64,000 nt of DNA from Oenanthe sinensis (GCA_028671895.1 CM053794.1:16416501-16480500); one strand, 5' to 3'. Shown: positions 12,601-25,703, numbered from the stretch's first letter. The notes: generated from the letters alone by a model not told the origin. Numbers and translations: made by a program.

Positions 12601-15420
12601 CATTGTTTCCTGGATTAGAGCCATTTACTGAAAGGACAAGTTCATATTTTTCCAGGGACTAAAGTTTACACACACATAAAGCTCCTATCATCATTTTCAA
12701 GTTACCTTATCATAATGTCAAGATTGCTGGAGCACATTATACATTCTTCTTGGCCAAGACATAGACATTTAAATGAACACGAATTCCAAAAAGAAAGTGC
12801 AAGGAATACAGAAACTCACCACGACTCTCGACAAAGTTTCTACATCAGTCTTATTTTGTATGCATGACCCAACATATATCTGCTCTGTGATCTGACAGAA
12901 AACACAGGAAAACGTAACATGTGCACAAAGCGCTCTAAGAAGAGTTGATAAAAACAACCAATATATTCCAAGATGATATAATATAATAATCAAGATTACA
13001 GGATATGTGAACTGATTTTAGATTTTAGAGAACAATAAAGATTCTGTAAGCACTGAATAACAACTTGCATAATACTACCTACATCGATGACAACAAAAAT
13101 CATTATAGTTTCATAATAGACGACCCAAATGGATAATGTGAAGCACAAATAATTGATCGCATGGCCATATTAATACTAAATTGTTCCAAAACATAACATT
13201 TAGAACTACAATGTTGGTAATCTTAACAAGATAAGAAAAGCTGAACTTCACACCTTACTATAGCGCATACCAAGAGAATGATTGTAATATTGGTCTCCCT
13301 TAGATCGATCCAATGCCTTCATGTATTCCTCCAATGGGAAGCTCCCATGTCCCCATTCGACGTCTCCAGAATCGTCAGAGAACATAGTTACAAGTTGACT
13401 TATTGGTTCAACATGAATGCTATTCTGCAATTTTGACTGAGCTTTTCCATTTTCATCACTCAAACAATTCCATCCTTTGGAATTCAAGAATTTTGAGTTG
13501 AAAATGACAAACCCAGAATTTCCAGAAGTGTCTGTAGAAGCTCTCAAATTTGATGCCAATACGGATTTGTTCCATGTCGTAACTGGAACGTGGCCTTTAT
13601 TAAATAAATGATCAAGATCATTCATAGGATGCAATTGGTGGATCGGAAAAGGGGAGAAGGGCCTCTCGAGAACAAGACTACAAGATCCAGATTGCTCTTT
13701 TGTTAGATTCCTGTAAACAGCAAAAGAAAATATATTAATAAAAAGATGCAAACCAATGGCCTCTTGGTGGGTGTGTGAGTCTGTTTAATTATCAAAAAAA
13801 AAAGATACAAACTGATGCATGGACTAGAGCTTAAACAATTAACGTTTCAGATGACTGGATTAGAAAATGAAAGTATAGTTATGATGCTCTATAATTGATG
13901 CTAACCACAAGAGTTTGAAAAGATTTGTTACATCCTGAAAAAGATGAGGAGCTAAATCTTGATATGAAAAAGTGTAGATGTTTCCCATGAAAGTATATAA
14001 TAAGCAATTAAGCACATATTGCAGCTTTTCATTGTAAAATTAGGATTGTAAGGGCCATTTTCATGTTTTTATTAACACCTACGAAGCATAAAGTTTACAG
14101 AAAGTATTCGAAAGTGATATGGAGTTATGGACTTTAAGGGGAACGGGATGAAATAACAAGAAGCAAGTTACGTCTTTAATTTGTTGTAATGTTACATTCT
14201 TTAATTAGTATGATGTTGACACAAGAATCACCAGATGCAATATAGAAGCTAACAGTATAGCTTTTTCTTATAAGAAAACTGAATGGACCAGCATGAGCAT
14301 ATTAGCATTATCAGGATTTTAGATGCCTCGTGTTACCAACGAAACAGGACAAATCTAGCATGAGATTTCTCAAAAAGATATAAGCTGAGAATAATCAAAT
14401 ATGATATAATGTTACACTAACACCAAGTAGATTCAAAGATAATATAATACCCTGCATCACCAAAATCTTTAATTTCAATCAATTTTCCCCCACTTGATTC
14501 TCTTGCCTTCTTCACAGTATCACCTACCATAATTATTCTCGACTTTTCTGCATTACCCTACATATTAACCCTAGTAGTCAACATACAAATTGCAAAATAT
14601 ATATCTGGACTGGATCAAATAAAAAACTTAAAAATATCGAAACTTTTGAACCACTAAGACAACAAAATTCTTCATTATTAAATTTTCACTTCATCATGTT
14701 CTAGTCCTAAACTAAGGTATTTTTTTCTTGTTTATATCAAATTCACTTCATGAATGCCATTATTCCACTTTATACATATACATATTTACACAGCATCTTA
14801 TAGTAACATGAAATTTTAATCAAAATGGCTCAACAAGAATTATACCCAAAAATGTGAACCCTCAAACATTTTTTTGCTATGTTGCTAAGCATGCACAATT
14901 TTCTGTTTCTCGTTTGAACCCGACTCTATATATTGTTGAATATATTATATGATTCATTTAAGACCTCCCCCTAACACTTCAAGATTTTGCGAGACGTGAC
15001 ACTTCAAGGTTTTAGCTGAGCTGGTTACTTAACATGATATAGATCGCTTTCGAAACAGAATTGAAGTAAACTAGAACTAAATAAAAAGAAAAGAGCAAGA
15101 AATCTAACCCCTTTTTTAAGAGAATGAACAAAAACATAACCATCAACAGAAAGAGCAAATCTAATACCAAGTGGCTTCTCAAGTGTGACCATATACTCAT
15201 TCAAATTCATCTTCAATGCTGAAGAAGAAGAAGGAGTACACATTGCATAAACCCTAAAATGACACTTTTTTCTTGCAACACCAAGTGAGATTGACCCTCC
15301 ATTCATCACACACAAATCTCTACCCCATATTGCACAATCATTTACAATGTTTTTTGGTGTATTTGTAATATATTGTTGGAAAGCTCTGGCTCTGTAATTG
15401 GGAAGTGTAAGTGAAGACAT
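7996..15420 (-). CDS. LSF1: LSF1, plastid phosphoglucan-phosphatase-like starch degradation protein, ten exons
   Basis: Ten minus-strand exons: 15109-15420, 14451-14557, 13254-13710, 12820-12891, 12305-12426, 11702-11917, 10880-10985, 10575-10687, 8881-9025 and 7996-8115. All introns are GT-AG and all phases agree. They total 1770 nt, 589 residues plus TGA, close to the roughly 590 known for LSF1. Order: plastid-transit-like N terminus (about 1-65); PDZ-like region (about 75-180, LEKPLGIRFALSVDGYVFVH); dual-specificity phosphatase domain (about 265-430) with the CX5R loop CTTGFDR (Cys about 389); CBM48 glycogen-binding domain (about 450-540, VGDFTGNWKEPI); and the conserved C-terminal tail ending ARCVAFSVCPIRLAPK. 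Family knowledge: LSF1 binds starch granules in chloroplasts and supports night-time starch breakdown as a scaffold for beta-amylases and plastidial malate dehydrogenase, with little or no phosphatase activity. Nothing in the assembled frame is broken. Introns 6, 8 and 9 carry transposon-like insertions. Confidence 0.95.
8266..8362. repeat. Short tandem duplication in LSF1 intron 9
   Basis: Two near-identical copies of a roughly 60-bp unit are seen. Each contains 'tttatctattacttcctcc' followed by 'aaaacctac/aac'. The copies begin near 8266 and 8324 and differ at a few positions. The repeat lies inside LSF1 intron 9 (8116-8880), just before a MITE-like insertion. Confidence 0.65.
8380..8737. 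mobile_element. MITE-like insertion in LSF1 intron 9
   Basis: The left end GGTCCCGTTTGGCTTAGC and the right end (read inward on the other strand, GGGCATGTTTGTTATGCC) form an imperfect terminal inverted repeat. It continues inward with shared 'ACTTGTTACTT' / 'ACATGTTACTT' segments. Length (about 360 bp), AT-rich interior and the GGxCxxGTTTGG-type ends fit a non-autonomous hAT-like MITE. No clear 8-bp target duplication was found, so the borders are approximate. Confidence 0.5.
9444..10562. mobile_element. Non-autonomous DNA-transposon-like insertion in LSF1 intron 8
   Basis: The ends GGGGCTGTTTACTTGAAGG and, from the other side, GGCCCTGTTTACTTCAACAG are inverted copies. Both are followed inward by A/T-rich tracts with repeated TTTTCCAG/TTTTCTA motifs, giving long imperfect terminal inverted repeats. 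The roughly 1.1-kb interior is noncoding and includes an AT microsatellite. The right end lies 12 bp from the exon-8 splice donor (10575). hAT-like ends are suggested, but an 8-bp target duplication is not evident. Confidence 0.55.
9603..9639. repeat. (AT)n microsatellite
   Basis: An uninterrupted AT dinucleotide run of about 37 bp lies inside the transposon-like insertion of LSF1 intron 8. Confidence 0.95.
11344..11514. mobile_element. hAT-type MITE with perfect 8-bp target duplication, LSF1 intron 6
   Basis: A 171-bp element starts CTATGTTACTCGGACTC and ends with its inverse, GAGTCCGAGTAACATAG, giving 17-bp perfect terminal inverted repeats. It is flanked on both sides by the identical octamer CTCTCAAG (11336-11343 and 11515-11522). 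An 8-bp duplication is the hallmark of hAT transposition. The interior is noncoding and contains several 'gtccaagt'/'gtccgagt' variants. It sits in LSF1 intron 6 (10986-11701), well away from both splice sites. Confidence 0.9.
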
Positions 15421-15552
15421 AGTGTAAGTGTAAGTGAAGCTAATTCAAAGTAGATGATGATATATTACAGTAATGCAAGTATATGTTAGTATTGGGAGTC
15501 ACATAAAAGTGTGTATGAATCAGGTGCATTTGAGATTTATTAAGCTAATAAT

Positions 15553-15591
<39 letters not shown>

Positions 15592-15760
15592 GATAATTGA
15601 TGAGGGAGAGAAACCACATAGTTACGGTAAGAACAAGATATTGTGGCGATCTCGAGTAAAGCGGGTCCCACTTGCTCGTCCTTCCATATACGTTTCCTTC
15701 CATGCACGTGCATATAATCGTTTACGTGTTACTCTCTCCGTCCTTTTTTGATTATTTAAA
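15421..15760 (-). promoter_or_regulatory. LSF1 upstream/5'UTR region with (GT)n repeat
   Basis: This is the sequence directly upstream of the LSF1 ATG (15420). It contains a perfect GT dinucleotide run at 15555-15589, about 135 bp upstream of the start codon. No TATA box was assigned. A stretch at about 15730-15750 ('actctctccgtcc') resembles the end of a common plant Stowaway-type MITE, but the partner end was not found. Confidence 0.4.
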
Positions 15761-17329
15761 GTTATATTGATTAAATTTTAATTGATAATTAAAAATATTT
15801 TATCTATAATTTTTAAAAAGTGAAAATTGCATTTTAATGTAAATTACACATATTTTTTAATAATATATTTTTTTATAAATTTTTCAGTTGTATAATATAT
15901 GCCATTAATGATAATGACCCTAATAATTCACTTTTCTTTTTATAATTCAACCCATATAATTTAAAATCAGCCCAGGTTCTATTTAATCCAGCCCATATAT
16001 TTTTTTTGGTTTGAAACATTTAGTCCAACTGTGTATACAGAATTAGCTACAGAGTCCAGAGAGTATAGACAAACACAAATACGTAAAATTGTTTAATTAG
16101 ATTATTCATTAGAACTCACACAGCTACCGGGAGATTGGAGAAGATTGAAGGACTGATGAGGTTATAGGTAACATTTCGATTCATCTTCTATTCTCCTTCT
16201 TGATTTATAATTTATATTTTAGTCTTCTTCTCAATTAGGTTTTAATTTTATACAAATCTTGTTTAATATCTTTTACTCTATTTTTTATAGAAGAAATATA
16301 ATGAAAACTCAAGGAAAAAAGGGGAAAACATTATTTTCATTTTTCAAACCATATGCATACAACTACTATTAGTAATGTAACACTCGTGAAATTTTAAAGT
16401 GCAAAAATATATTATGGAGTTCTGCATCAACTTAGCAAAAATCTCTTGCCAAAATTTTGTTAATAGACTCACATATAATATAATCATGATATACTTGCAC
16501 TAATATTACATTATGTGTGTGCCTTGCATTCTATAGAGATATATGTATAACGACTTTACCAAAATTATTTTCAAGTAATTACCATTTAGAGTGTCATACC
16601 ATGTCCTTGACGATTGCTTGATTTCTTACTTCCGTCATAGAGAGCTTGTGAAAAGAATGATATACAAATTCCAATGGATATGCAACTTCAAAGTCCAGGA
16701 AATAGTATACATCAACTTCAACTTCTAACTCACCATTCATGCTTGAATGCGTAGCAGGTGCTAGGAATATCCTTCTGTTAGGACATCAACTTGTTCAGTC
16801 CTAATAGTATCAAGTTTCATCACTAGTGTTTGTAGATCTAGCAAGTCACGAAGATTCTGTTTCCATTATCTTCGATACCTTATGCTTTATAGTAACCTGT
16901 AGCAACCAGTTTGGCTTTGTTCCTCATAACAATGCCAATAATCGTCTAGTCTTTGAAAACCCTTACAATACCAAATATTATCTTGTCTTGTGGTCTGGGT
17001 TCCATCTTCATTAGATTCTGCCTTCGAACTGATTGAAATCATCTTGTATTGCAATCACTCAATTTGGATCAATCAGTGCTTCTTAAATCTTCTTTAAGAT
17101 ACCAACTGTTAACAATTGTTCTTTTCCGAAGAATAAACATTTGCTTTGCATAGAACTTCTAGTATTTACTCAAATATCCAAATCACTAAGAACTAGACTC
17201 CATGATTGACTTTGACTTCAAACCTTTTGTCCTGGCAGATATGTTCTTGATGTATTCCTTTGATCTTCATTGTGTATAGTACGACTACTAGATGCTTCTT
17301 TTATTTTCTCTCCCTGAGTTGTTGCTAAG
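15761..17329. other. AT-rich region, no supported gene
   Basis: No coding region was recognised. From about 16600 rightwards the sequence may be the decayed 3' part of the minus-strand copia element D, but no reverse-transcriptase motif could be read there. The terminal LTR expected for D on this side was not found. Confidence 0.4.
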
Positions 17330-18489
17330 ATGTGTTGAAGATGATTAACCTTATTCAATGGATTCTGTTAAAGTTCACGAGTTGTGTAGATTCACTATCA
17401 TTTTCACTGCTAGGATCTGAATCATCATCATTATCATTGTTTCCTTCTATAACCTCAGTTTCATCATCAATATCTGAATATGACTCTGACAAGATGTCAG
17501 ACTTCAAAGATTCAGAATAGTCTTTCATTTGAATGCTTGAGAGCTTGGTATAATCACGATACATTCACACTTTCAAGCACCTTTTAGTTTTCAATCATAT
17601 ACGCCTCATAAGCTTTTGACTTCAATGAGTAGCCGAGGAAAATTGTTCCACGAGCCTTAGCTTTAATCTTGCCAAGTTACTCATATAAATCTTCAATAAA
17701 TCTCAATTTCCTCCAAACACAGGAAAGAGTTTAAGTGTTTGCTTCTCTGGTAGGCCATTAACTCATATGATGTCTTTTCACGAACTTTGTTGATTAAAGC
17801 AGCATGCTGTGTTAATTGTTTCAGCTTCAAAGTACCTTTATAAGTACAGAATTTATATAGAAATTCGTTCGTGAAATTCAGTTCCATTATCTGACTTCAA
17901 ATTTCTCACAACATACTTTGCTTCCAACTTGATCTACCTGATGTGATCAATTACCATATGTGATATATTATCTGTTGAATGCACGAACATCACCAAATTA
18001 TAATTAAGGTTGTCAACATCCACCACTAAGTATATTTCTTCCATGACATAACTTGCTTCAGTATGATATTTTCATTGACTTCCCTATTTCACATACTTCA
18101 AAATGTCCTTCTGGATAGAATTCTATATGAAGCAGTCCTCTCACCAATTTTATCTTTATCGAAGAATCCATTGTCTTGATCAACAAGTGTGAGAGCTTAA
18201 CATGCCATAGCTAACTCTTTACTGATGAAGCTTCACTATACAGTTAACTTCACTTATGCCATTAGAATCCAAATTAGCCACGAACAAACTTTCTCATTCC
18301 CAGTTGAGTGAGCTTCCATCTTTCTTGCTTGAAATCAAACACTTTTTCTTTTCAATGCTTTTCCAAAAAAACCTTGACAAAGAATTCCATAATGCCTTGT
18401 AGATAGTGCTTAAAATCGTTGATAAGGAAAATGCTTCCATTGCTGACAATACAAAAATCATGATAGCCAAATCCCTTGTACATCCTTTG
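17330..18489 (-). pseudogene. Element D: decayed copia integrase region, split from its 5' half by element E
   Basis: Minus-strand fragments match Ty1/copia Pol. They include the integrase core motif KSDNGTEF (near 17885-17930), the integrase C-terminal motif KAKARGTIFLGYS (about 17625-17670), and an acidic Ser/Asp-rich stretch (17355-17564) of the kind that separates integrase from reverse transcriptase. Many stops and frameshifts separate them. At 18489 the protease-proximal reading is interrupted by the LTR of element E and resumes at 27248, where a FGDDNK motif abuts the other LTR. This is an old, dead element. Confidence 0.7.
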
Positions 18490-20033
18490 TGTAGGGTTTC
18501 ATGACACAAACGCAGCGGAATAAACACGAAAAATAAATCAAAATAGCGAAACCCTCCGCAGGATCCATGCGAAAACAAAAGATTTAATTCGGAGATAAAG
18601 AATAAATACCTTTAGAAGCTTTAACAGTTCATTAATGGAAGATTAATGGAGGTCCAAAGCTTGTTTAATCACCACGTATCCCGCTCTCGCGATCTACGCT
18701 CTACGGTATCCACACGAACACTTTTCATGAAGGATTGATGTGTACTAGCACCCGAAAACTTCTTCTTCTCTCTATCTTCCTCCTCTCTCAGAGCGGCTAG
18801 GGTTTTGTAAAATCTCTATTTTATTAAATCAGCCCATAAAGAGATTATATAGAGAGAGGAATAAGTTTTCTAATTATAATCCAATTATAATTAATACTAA
18901 TCCAAAATTCTAAATTATTTAATTAAGTCTCACTTAATTAATTAATTATTAATTTTGGAATTAGTTTAAGTAATTCATTTATTCTATTTATATAATTAAT
19001 TAAGTCATACTTAATTAATATCATAAATAAAATAAATTACTTATTTAATTTAAATTCATAATTTAAATTATTTCTCCTTCAAGCGTTCTTTGTGTGTGAC
19101 CCTGTAGGTTATTATTACGTTGGCAACAATTTTAATATCTAATTAAAATTGTAAACAATGAGCGGCATCTAGTAATACATCATTGCTACCCAAGTAATAA
19201 TAATAAATCGGTGATTCGATTAAGCCTTTCGTGAATAATGTTCCATGTAATATAATCCCTTTAATCTTGATATTATAGATTAAACTCAAGGCATGTCTCG
19301 TGTCATCCTCTTCATAATTTAATTTTTATTTTCTTGATCGATGAGTAGACTATTAAAATCAAATCAACATTTGAGCACGGACGTGCATTTCATAGTCTCA
19401 CTCAAACAAGAGGCCAATAATATCACTCCTAAAATTAGGAGGATTAAATCTCATCTAGATCATTCATATTTCTCATACGATTCATAATATACCCAATGTC
19501 CACTTTTATCATCACCCGGTCAAAGGTAACTTTTAATGTAATCAAAGTATATTAATTCTCGTATAGAAATATAATGATTTCAGGTCTAAGGATCATTACA
19601 CCATTATCACAGTGAGAATTACTTATGACACTTACTTAACATGTAGAATCTCACGGCGGGTCATTCCAGTGCCATGCATTGATACATGCACTTATGTTCT
19701 TGACTTTAGTATCCCCATTCCTATGACCAATGAGATGTGGTCATCTGTCAAGAAACATACTAGTCTTTGTGCATTATTATTGTCCTTAAATAATAATACT
19801 CGACTAGGGAATTTTAGGAATAAGATACTATTCATATAATCTCATTTTTTAAGTCACATACTTAAAGATATATAATACGTATCAAAATTCCAAGGACATT
19901 TATTATGCTTTCAATTTATTACGCAGTAAATAAAACATAATAAATCAATAATAATCAATAAAACATAATCCTTAATAATAAATATTTTCCTTAAAATATA
20001 AAAAGTATTGTCTCTAGAGCACAATTACTAACA
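18490..20033 (-). mobile_element. Element E 3' LTR
   Basis: This 1544-bp LTR reads TGTTAGTAATTGTGC... to ...AACCCTACA on the minus strand. It matches the 25705-27247 copy with only about ten base differences by eye. The left flank 'ctttg' and the right flank of the other LTR 'atttg' form a 5-bp target duplication with one mismatch. Confidence 0.93.
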
Positions 20034-20045
20034 ATCTCCCACTTG
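20034..20045 (-). other. Element E polypurine tract
   Basis: On the minus strand, 'caagtgggagat' directly precedes the 3' LTR start TGTTAG. This is the usual copia plus-strand primer site. Confidence 0.85.
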
Positions 20046-23000
20046 CACTAGAGCCAATTACCCAAGTATCCAATACTCATGGAACTAGTATGACTTTCGT
20101 GCTTCTGCTGCGACAAAGCCTTAGTCAGTGTGTCTGCAATATTATTATTAGTATACACTTTACATATATGTATATCTCCTTGATCATTAATCTCATTAAT
20201 TAGGTGATATCTCCTAAGTACATGCCCAAACAGCCTCCTTGGCTGCTTCACAAGCATCAATATACTCAGGTTCTATTGTAAAATCAACAATTGTCTTTGC
20301 TGTGAACCATTCCAGCATACAACATCTCAATAAAACACAAAGCCAGACAGAAACATTAAATTATCGTTATCTGTCTAGAAACCAGTATCACTGAAACCTC
20401 TTACAACTAGCTTCACATCTCCTCCATATAACAAGAATGAATCTTTAGTCCTCTTTAAGTACTTAAGAATATTCTTGACTGTCGTCCAGTAACTTTCACC
20501 TGGATTAGATCGGTATCTACTCATCATGGTTAAAGCATACGAGACATCAGGACAAGTACATATCATTGCATACATTATAAAACCAATTGCTCGCATATGG
20601 AATTTTACTCATGCAACCCCTATCATCCAATGATTTAGGAAAAATTTTATTTTGAGATCACTATCCCATGAGACATTAGGACATATCCATTTTAGTCTCT
20701 TTGCATTTGAAATCGATGCAAAACTTTGTCAATGTATGTACTCTAAATTAGGCCGATCAATCACCTTGATCTATCTCTATAGATCTCGATCCCTAATATA
20801 TATATCACATCGCCTAAGTCTTTCATTGAGAAATTATTTCTCAACCAAGTCTTCACAGTCTGTAGAAAAGGAATGTCATTCCCTATTAGTAATATATCAT
20901 CAACATATAATACTAGGAATGCCACATGGCTCCCACTAAACTTCTTGTAAACACAAGTTTCATCTTCATTCTGAATAAAGTCAAACTATTTTTGACTGTT
21001 TCATGAAAACAAATGTTCCATCTCCTCGAGGCCTGCTTTAATCCATAAATGGATCGACGCAACTTACATACATTTTTAGCATCCTTTAGATCAACAAAAT
21101 CCTTAGGGTGTGTCATGTACACATCCATATCTTCTTCAAGGCTCTCATTTAAGAAAGCGGTTTTGACATCCATTTGCCAGATTTCATAGTCATAGTAAGC
21201 AGCTATAGCAAGCAAAATCCTGATGGACATGACCATAACAACTGGTGAAAAGGTCTCATCATAGTCAATACCATGAATTTTCTTAAAACCTTTTGCCACC
21301 AATCGTGCCTTATAGGTCTGTACATTAGCATCCATGTCGGTCTTCTTCTTGAAAACCCACTTGCACCCTATAGGTTTTACCCCTTCAGGTGGATCAACCA
21401 AAGTCCATACTTGATTAGTATACATGGATTCCATCTCAGATTTAAAGGCATCCAACCATATCTTAGAATCTGGAGTGTTTATAGTATCTAGGTATGTGAG
21501 AGGCTCATCTTCATCCACAAGCATCACATCACCATCTTGAGTCAAGAGAAATCCATATTATCTCTCGGCCCCATGGCGAATCCTACTAAACCTACGAACA
21601 CCTGTGTTTCTTGAGCAGTATTATTTTTCTTGTACATTCTACTCAGGTTCCTCCACTGGTTCAACGTTATCATGTGGGTCTCAAACTTCATTGAGATCTA
21701 TTATCCTCCCACTGTCTCTCAGCAGTTCGAGCAACAAACACTTTGTTCTCGGAAGGATTATAGAAAGAATAACCCCTTGTTTCAGTTGGGTATTCCACAA
21801 AATTACATTTGTCTGATTTTGGTCCTAGCTTGTCATAGATTAGACGTTTCACAAACGCTTCACATCCCCAAATTTTCATAAATGACATGCTGTGACGTTT
21901 CTCAGTCCATATCTCATAAGGATTCTTTTGAACCATTTTAGTAGGAACAATGTTAAGTGTATGTGGAGACGTTTCCAGAGTGCAACCCCAAAAACTAATT
22001 GGAAGATTTATTGACTCAACATTGATCGCACCATGTCCAACAAGGTGTGATCCCTCCTATCAAAAACCTTTCTTTGATATTTTCTTCTTCATCTTTATAG
22101 TCTTTGAACTTTTCAAATGATTCGGATTAGTTCTTCAAAAGATACATATATCCGTATCTACTAAAATAATTAGTAAATTTTATGAAGTTAATAAAATCTA
22201 CCTTTTGTCATCGTACACATATGACCACATACATCACTATGTATAAGTCATACCCATTCAATGATCCCTTCACCATGTCCGGTAAAAGGAGCTTTAGTCA
22301 TTTTGCCAAATAAGCCAAGATTCGCATCATTTTGTATAATTCATAATCAAACTTTTCCATGAATGCATCCTTATGTATTCTGAAAATGCGTTTCTCATTA
22401 ATATGGCCTCAACAACAGTGCCAAAGGTAATATTTTATTTGAGTCACTTTAGAACATATAAATTGTTAATTAGTTGTGCAACATTATAAGGCTCATCATC
22501 AAAATAGAATAAACAACTATTGTTATTTAATTAAAATGAAAAAGCCTTTCTTGTCCAAACAAGAAATTGAAATAATGTCCCTGCCAATTGCAAGCACGTT
22601 ATAACAATTATCAAGTTCTAAATTTTCCTTATAGGCCAAAAATTAAGTAACGAGTTCCTCGAACCAGAGCAACTATCTTTACTCCAATTCCAACCCGATA
22701 CCTTAAGCTTGACCCTTATTGATCATCATCTTCCGATCTTCCAATTAAGCATGACAGTTTAATTTCCAGTCTCCCAACTTTCCACAGAAGTGACAATCGT
22801 CTTCTTTATCAACACCTCATTCAGACTTTAGAGTCTGCTTTAGGGATTGGACTTTGGTTTGACAACGGAACTAGATCAAATCTTCTCCTTGCCTTTCCAT
22901 TTTCCTTTCCCTTTTGCATTCCCTATGTTTACCATCAATATAGTAGTAGTTCATGCATTTATCATATTACTTTCAGCAGTTCTCAACATGCTTAGCAACT

Positions 23001-23600
23001 CAATGGGTGTTTTATCAATCTTATTCACTTTATTGTTCATAACAAAATAAGAATAATATTTGTCCAACGATTGTAAGATCAAATCTAACTGTCTCCAGAC
23101 CAATCTGGAAACCCAAAATATTAATGGTATTCATTATACCCTATAATCTTTAGAATATGTGGTGTAACCGGGTTTCACTCTCCCTACTTGTAAGTGTATA
23201 GTGCCCTTTCAAATATATCTTGTGCTCAATCGTTTCATAAGCATCTATATGCTTGTATTGCTTCTTAAGCTCAGCACATATATTTGCGAGCATGAGACAT
23301 GAAACATCAGTCGCAACATCAATTTGCTTCCAATAAGCACTATGATTTGCACATGTTACATTCTCAACTTTAAGAGCAGGGGAAGAGATTTGACTAATAT
23401 CGTGGTGCCCGAGGACGATCCTCAAGCTCCTATGTCAGTCAAGGAAATATATTCTCGTCAACTTGTCCTTCTCAAGAACTGATCGCATAGAGAAGTTGTT
23501 TGTGTTTATCATTTGATATCTACAATATTAAAGTGCATAAAATAAACTAGATTGCAATTTTAATATTAATTATGTTTAAGTGATTACGGTATATCATCAT
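20046..23600 (-). pseudogene. Element E gag-pol, multiply broken
   Basis: Fragments in copia order on the minus strand are listed here from the 5' side. Gag fragment with ATDVSCLMLANICAELKKQY (23150-23425). A zinc-knuckle remnant near 22760-22800 (CHFCGKLGDWKLNC) in which the expected His is Asp. Integrase C-terminal part with IWGCEAFVKR (21688-21936). Reverse transcriptase (20913-21545) with WQMDVKTAFLN and SIYGLKQAS, followed in another frame by YVDD (about 20882-20918). RNase-H portions (20375-20596; 20048-20260, with ADTLTKAL). Each piece is intact only locally, so the element cannot encode functional proteins. Confidence 0.88.
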
Positions 23601-25691
23601 ATACCTCCCACTATTTTTATCAAACTAATAGCCCTTACTATTAATTTGGAAAGTATATCCCATAATTCTTTCTAGTGAGCCAAGATCCATATTTCGTCAT
23701 GTCCTAAGTCAACCACTGGAAGTCCTTAGAAAATGATTATTTAGGTAGACAACAGTTGTCAATTATATCATATATAATTCTTGGATAGTTTGGTGAACAA
23801 CGATTGATCTTATCTATCTAATAGACTTTTAACCAAACTCTATGCTTCTAAGTTCATAATAGTTGAATATAACCGTTTATTTTCACTTATTATGACGACT
23901 CAGTTAAGTTAGACCCAATGATACAACGGCCGAATATAACCGTTTATATTCGTCGCATCTCACCACGATAGATAGGAGTCCCCTGTCACTGACAGTCCTT
24001 CCCCTTATCGATCTAGGATTCGATGAGTGTTCATTCATTGGAAAGCATCCGAGTAAAACTTAATATTTTGTTAAGGGGTTTTAGAAAATTTATAACGATC
24101 ATGATCACATCATAAAGAGATCCTCAATTTTTCCTTGAACCAAATATTTCAAATCGACATCTTAAATTGTTCATTTCCCAGGTAGATGGAGGATACCAAT
24201 GGTCACACTTAAAACCCATCAGCCTTACGAATACGCATATCCGCTTTTGTCAGAAAATCCCAATTATAGATATCAAAAATCCATATTTAATTCCGTGTTT
24301 TAAAAATCCATATTTCATAAACACAAGAATCTCATGATCGTTTGTTAATTTTAAAATCTTGAATCGTTACAGATTTTATCTTGTTTAAGCAAACATGGCA
24401 TGGGTGTCGTATCTAATACATACATGATTAATCAATATTAAGCATGCATCTCAATTATATCTACGCATACATACCAATATATGCAATCATATACATATAT
24501 GTAATGTGCGTAAATTAAACGTGTTTGGTTATGGCCCCATCCTATATGATATTTCCAAGCTAATGGAAATATCAAGGTCAGTCTATGGTGGTTTTAAAAA
24601 TACTTCCTATTACATGTCTTCTTTCTTCATTGCTCCATCATCCCCTTTTGGATCGCCTCCTTGCTTGCAAGTCTTCATTGATAATTACATTGAATAATAA
24701 AAATAAAACCATTCTAATGAAATTACAAGAAGAACTCGAGTTACATTCGAGATAATTAAATTACAATGAATAAACGACATGCAAGTCGTATTTAGAAACC
24801 AAAACCATAAATCAAAACCACTATCCTATGGGTCTTTAGGCCATAACCATCCACCATGCTATCATACAACACATATAATATATCTAATATTATATAATCA
24901 TATTATATAATCATATATAACAAATTTCGAAATTTCAGAAAATTAAAAACAGATTTCTGAAGTCAATAAATCGCTATTTCGAGGCCCTTAACGACGTCAA
25001 ACGCCTTACAGACCCGTCGGTGATAGTTTAACTATCAGTTTTGTTCATTGGCCCGATTCCAGTCAGAAAACACATATCGTTTACGAAAATCGGATACAGT
25101 AGTCAGAGTTTTCCAAATCTGACGGTGTTTCAGAAATCGTATCATATACAATTCCCATAACAAAAACAAACATATATCATATATACATATACAGAGATAC
25201 ATACAATCATCATATGATTATACATTACATGAATATCATATATTCATAATATATACATACATATACTCAAAATTTTAGAAAATCAAATAATTTTCAGAAA
25301 ATAATAAATCACCGTTTTGGAGGCTGTAACGACATCTAATAGCTTACAGACGCAGAGCTGACTTAGTCAGTATTGCTCAGTGACCCGATTCCAGTCAGAA
25401 AACACATATCGTTTGCGAAAATCGGACAACGGACACAGATTTCAGAAAATCAACGGCAGCCGTTTCAGAATTCGTATCGAATACGATTCTCATAATAAGA
25501 ACAAACATGTATCATATACATACATCAATACACATAATCATCATATGATTATACATCATATGAATATCATATATTCATAATATATATAAACATATACATA
25601 TTATATCAATATAAAATCATGATAGATCGCATACATGCTTATATATCAAAAACTGTTAAGCACATAACCGAATTAAAACGTTTAGCAAGTA
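23601..25691 (-). other. Element E leader between primer site and gag
   Basis: This long AT-rich leader contains 'catatgattatac' and 'catatattcata' palindromic motifs and the tandem duplication listed separately. The start of gag could not be fixed because the frame is decayed. Confidence 0.45.
24910..25600. repeat. Tandem duplication, about 332 bp per unit, in element E leader
   Basis: The phrase 'cccgattccagtcagaaaac' followed by 'acatatcgttt' appears at 25052 and again at 25384. Matching flanks on both sides ('gaaaatcgga', 'catatgattatac', 'ttcagaaa') recur at the same offset of 332 bp. The two units are diverged at many positions. Confidence 0.8.
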
Positions 25692-25703
25692 GCTCTGATG
25701 CCA
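25692..25703 (-). other. Element E primer-binding site
   Basis: The minus-strand TGGCATCAGAGC lies one base inside the 5' LTR. It differs by one base from TGGTATCAGAGC, the complement of the initiator-methionine tRNA 3' end. Confidence 0.85.

Noticed and set aside
15473..15751. Plus-strand 92-aa frame with a CVCVCVCV run
   Set aside because: It is translation of the GT microsatellite upstream of LSF1, with no homology or codon bias.
15730..15900. Stowaway-type MITE
   Set aside because: Only one end ('actctctccgtcc') is visible. No inverted partner or TA duplication was found.
19612..19839. 75-aa frame duplicated at 26826-27053
   Set aside because: It is present twice only because it lies in the two LTRs of element E. 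No protein family is recognised.
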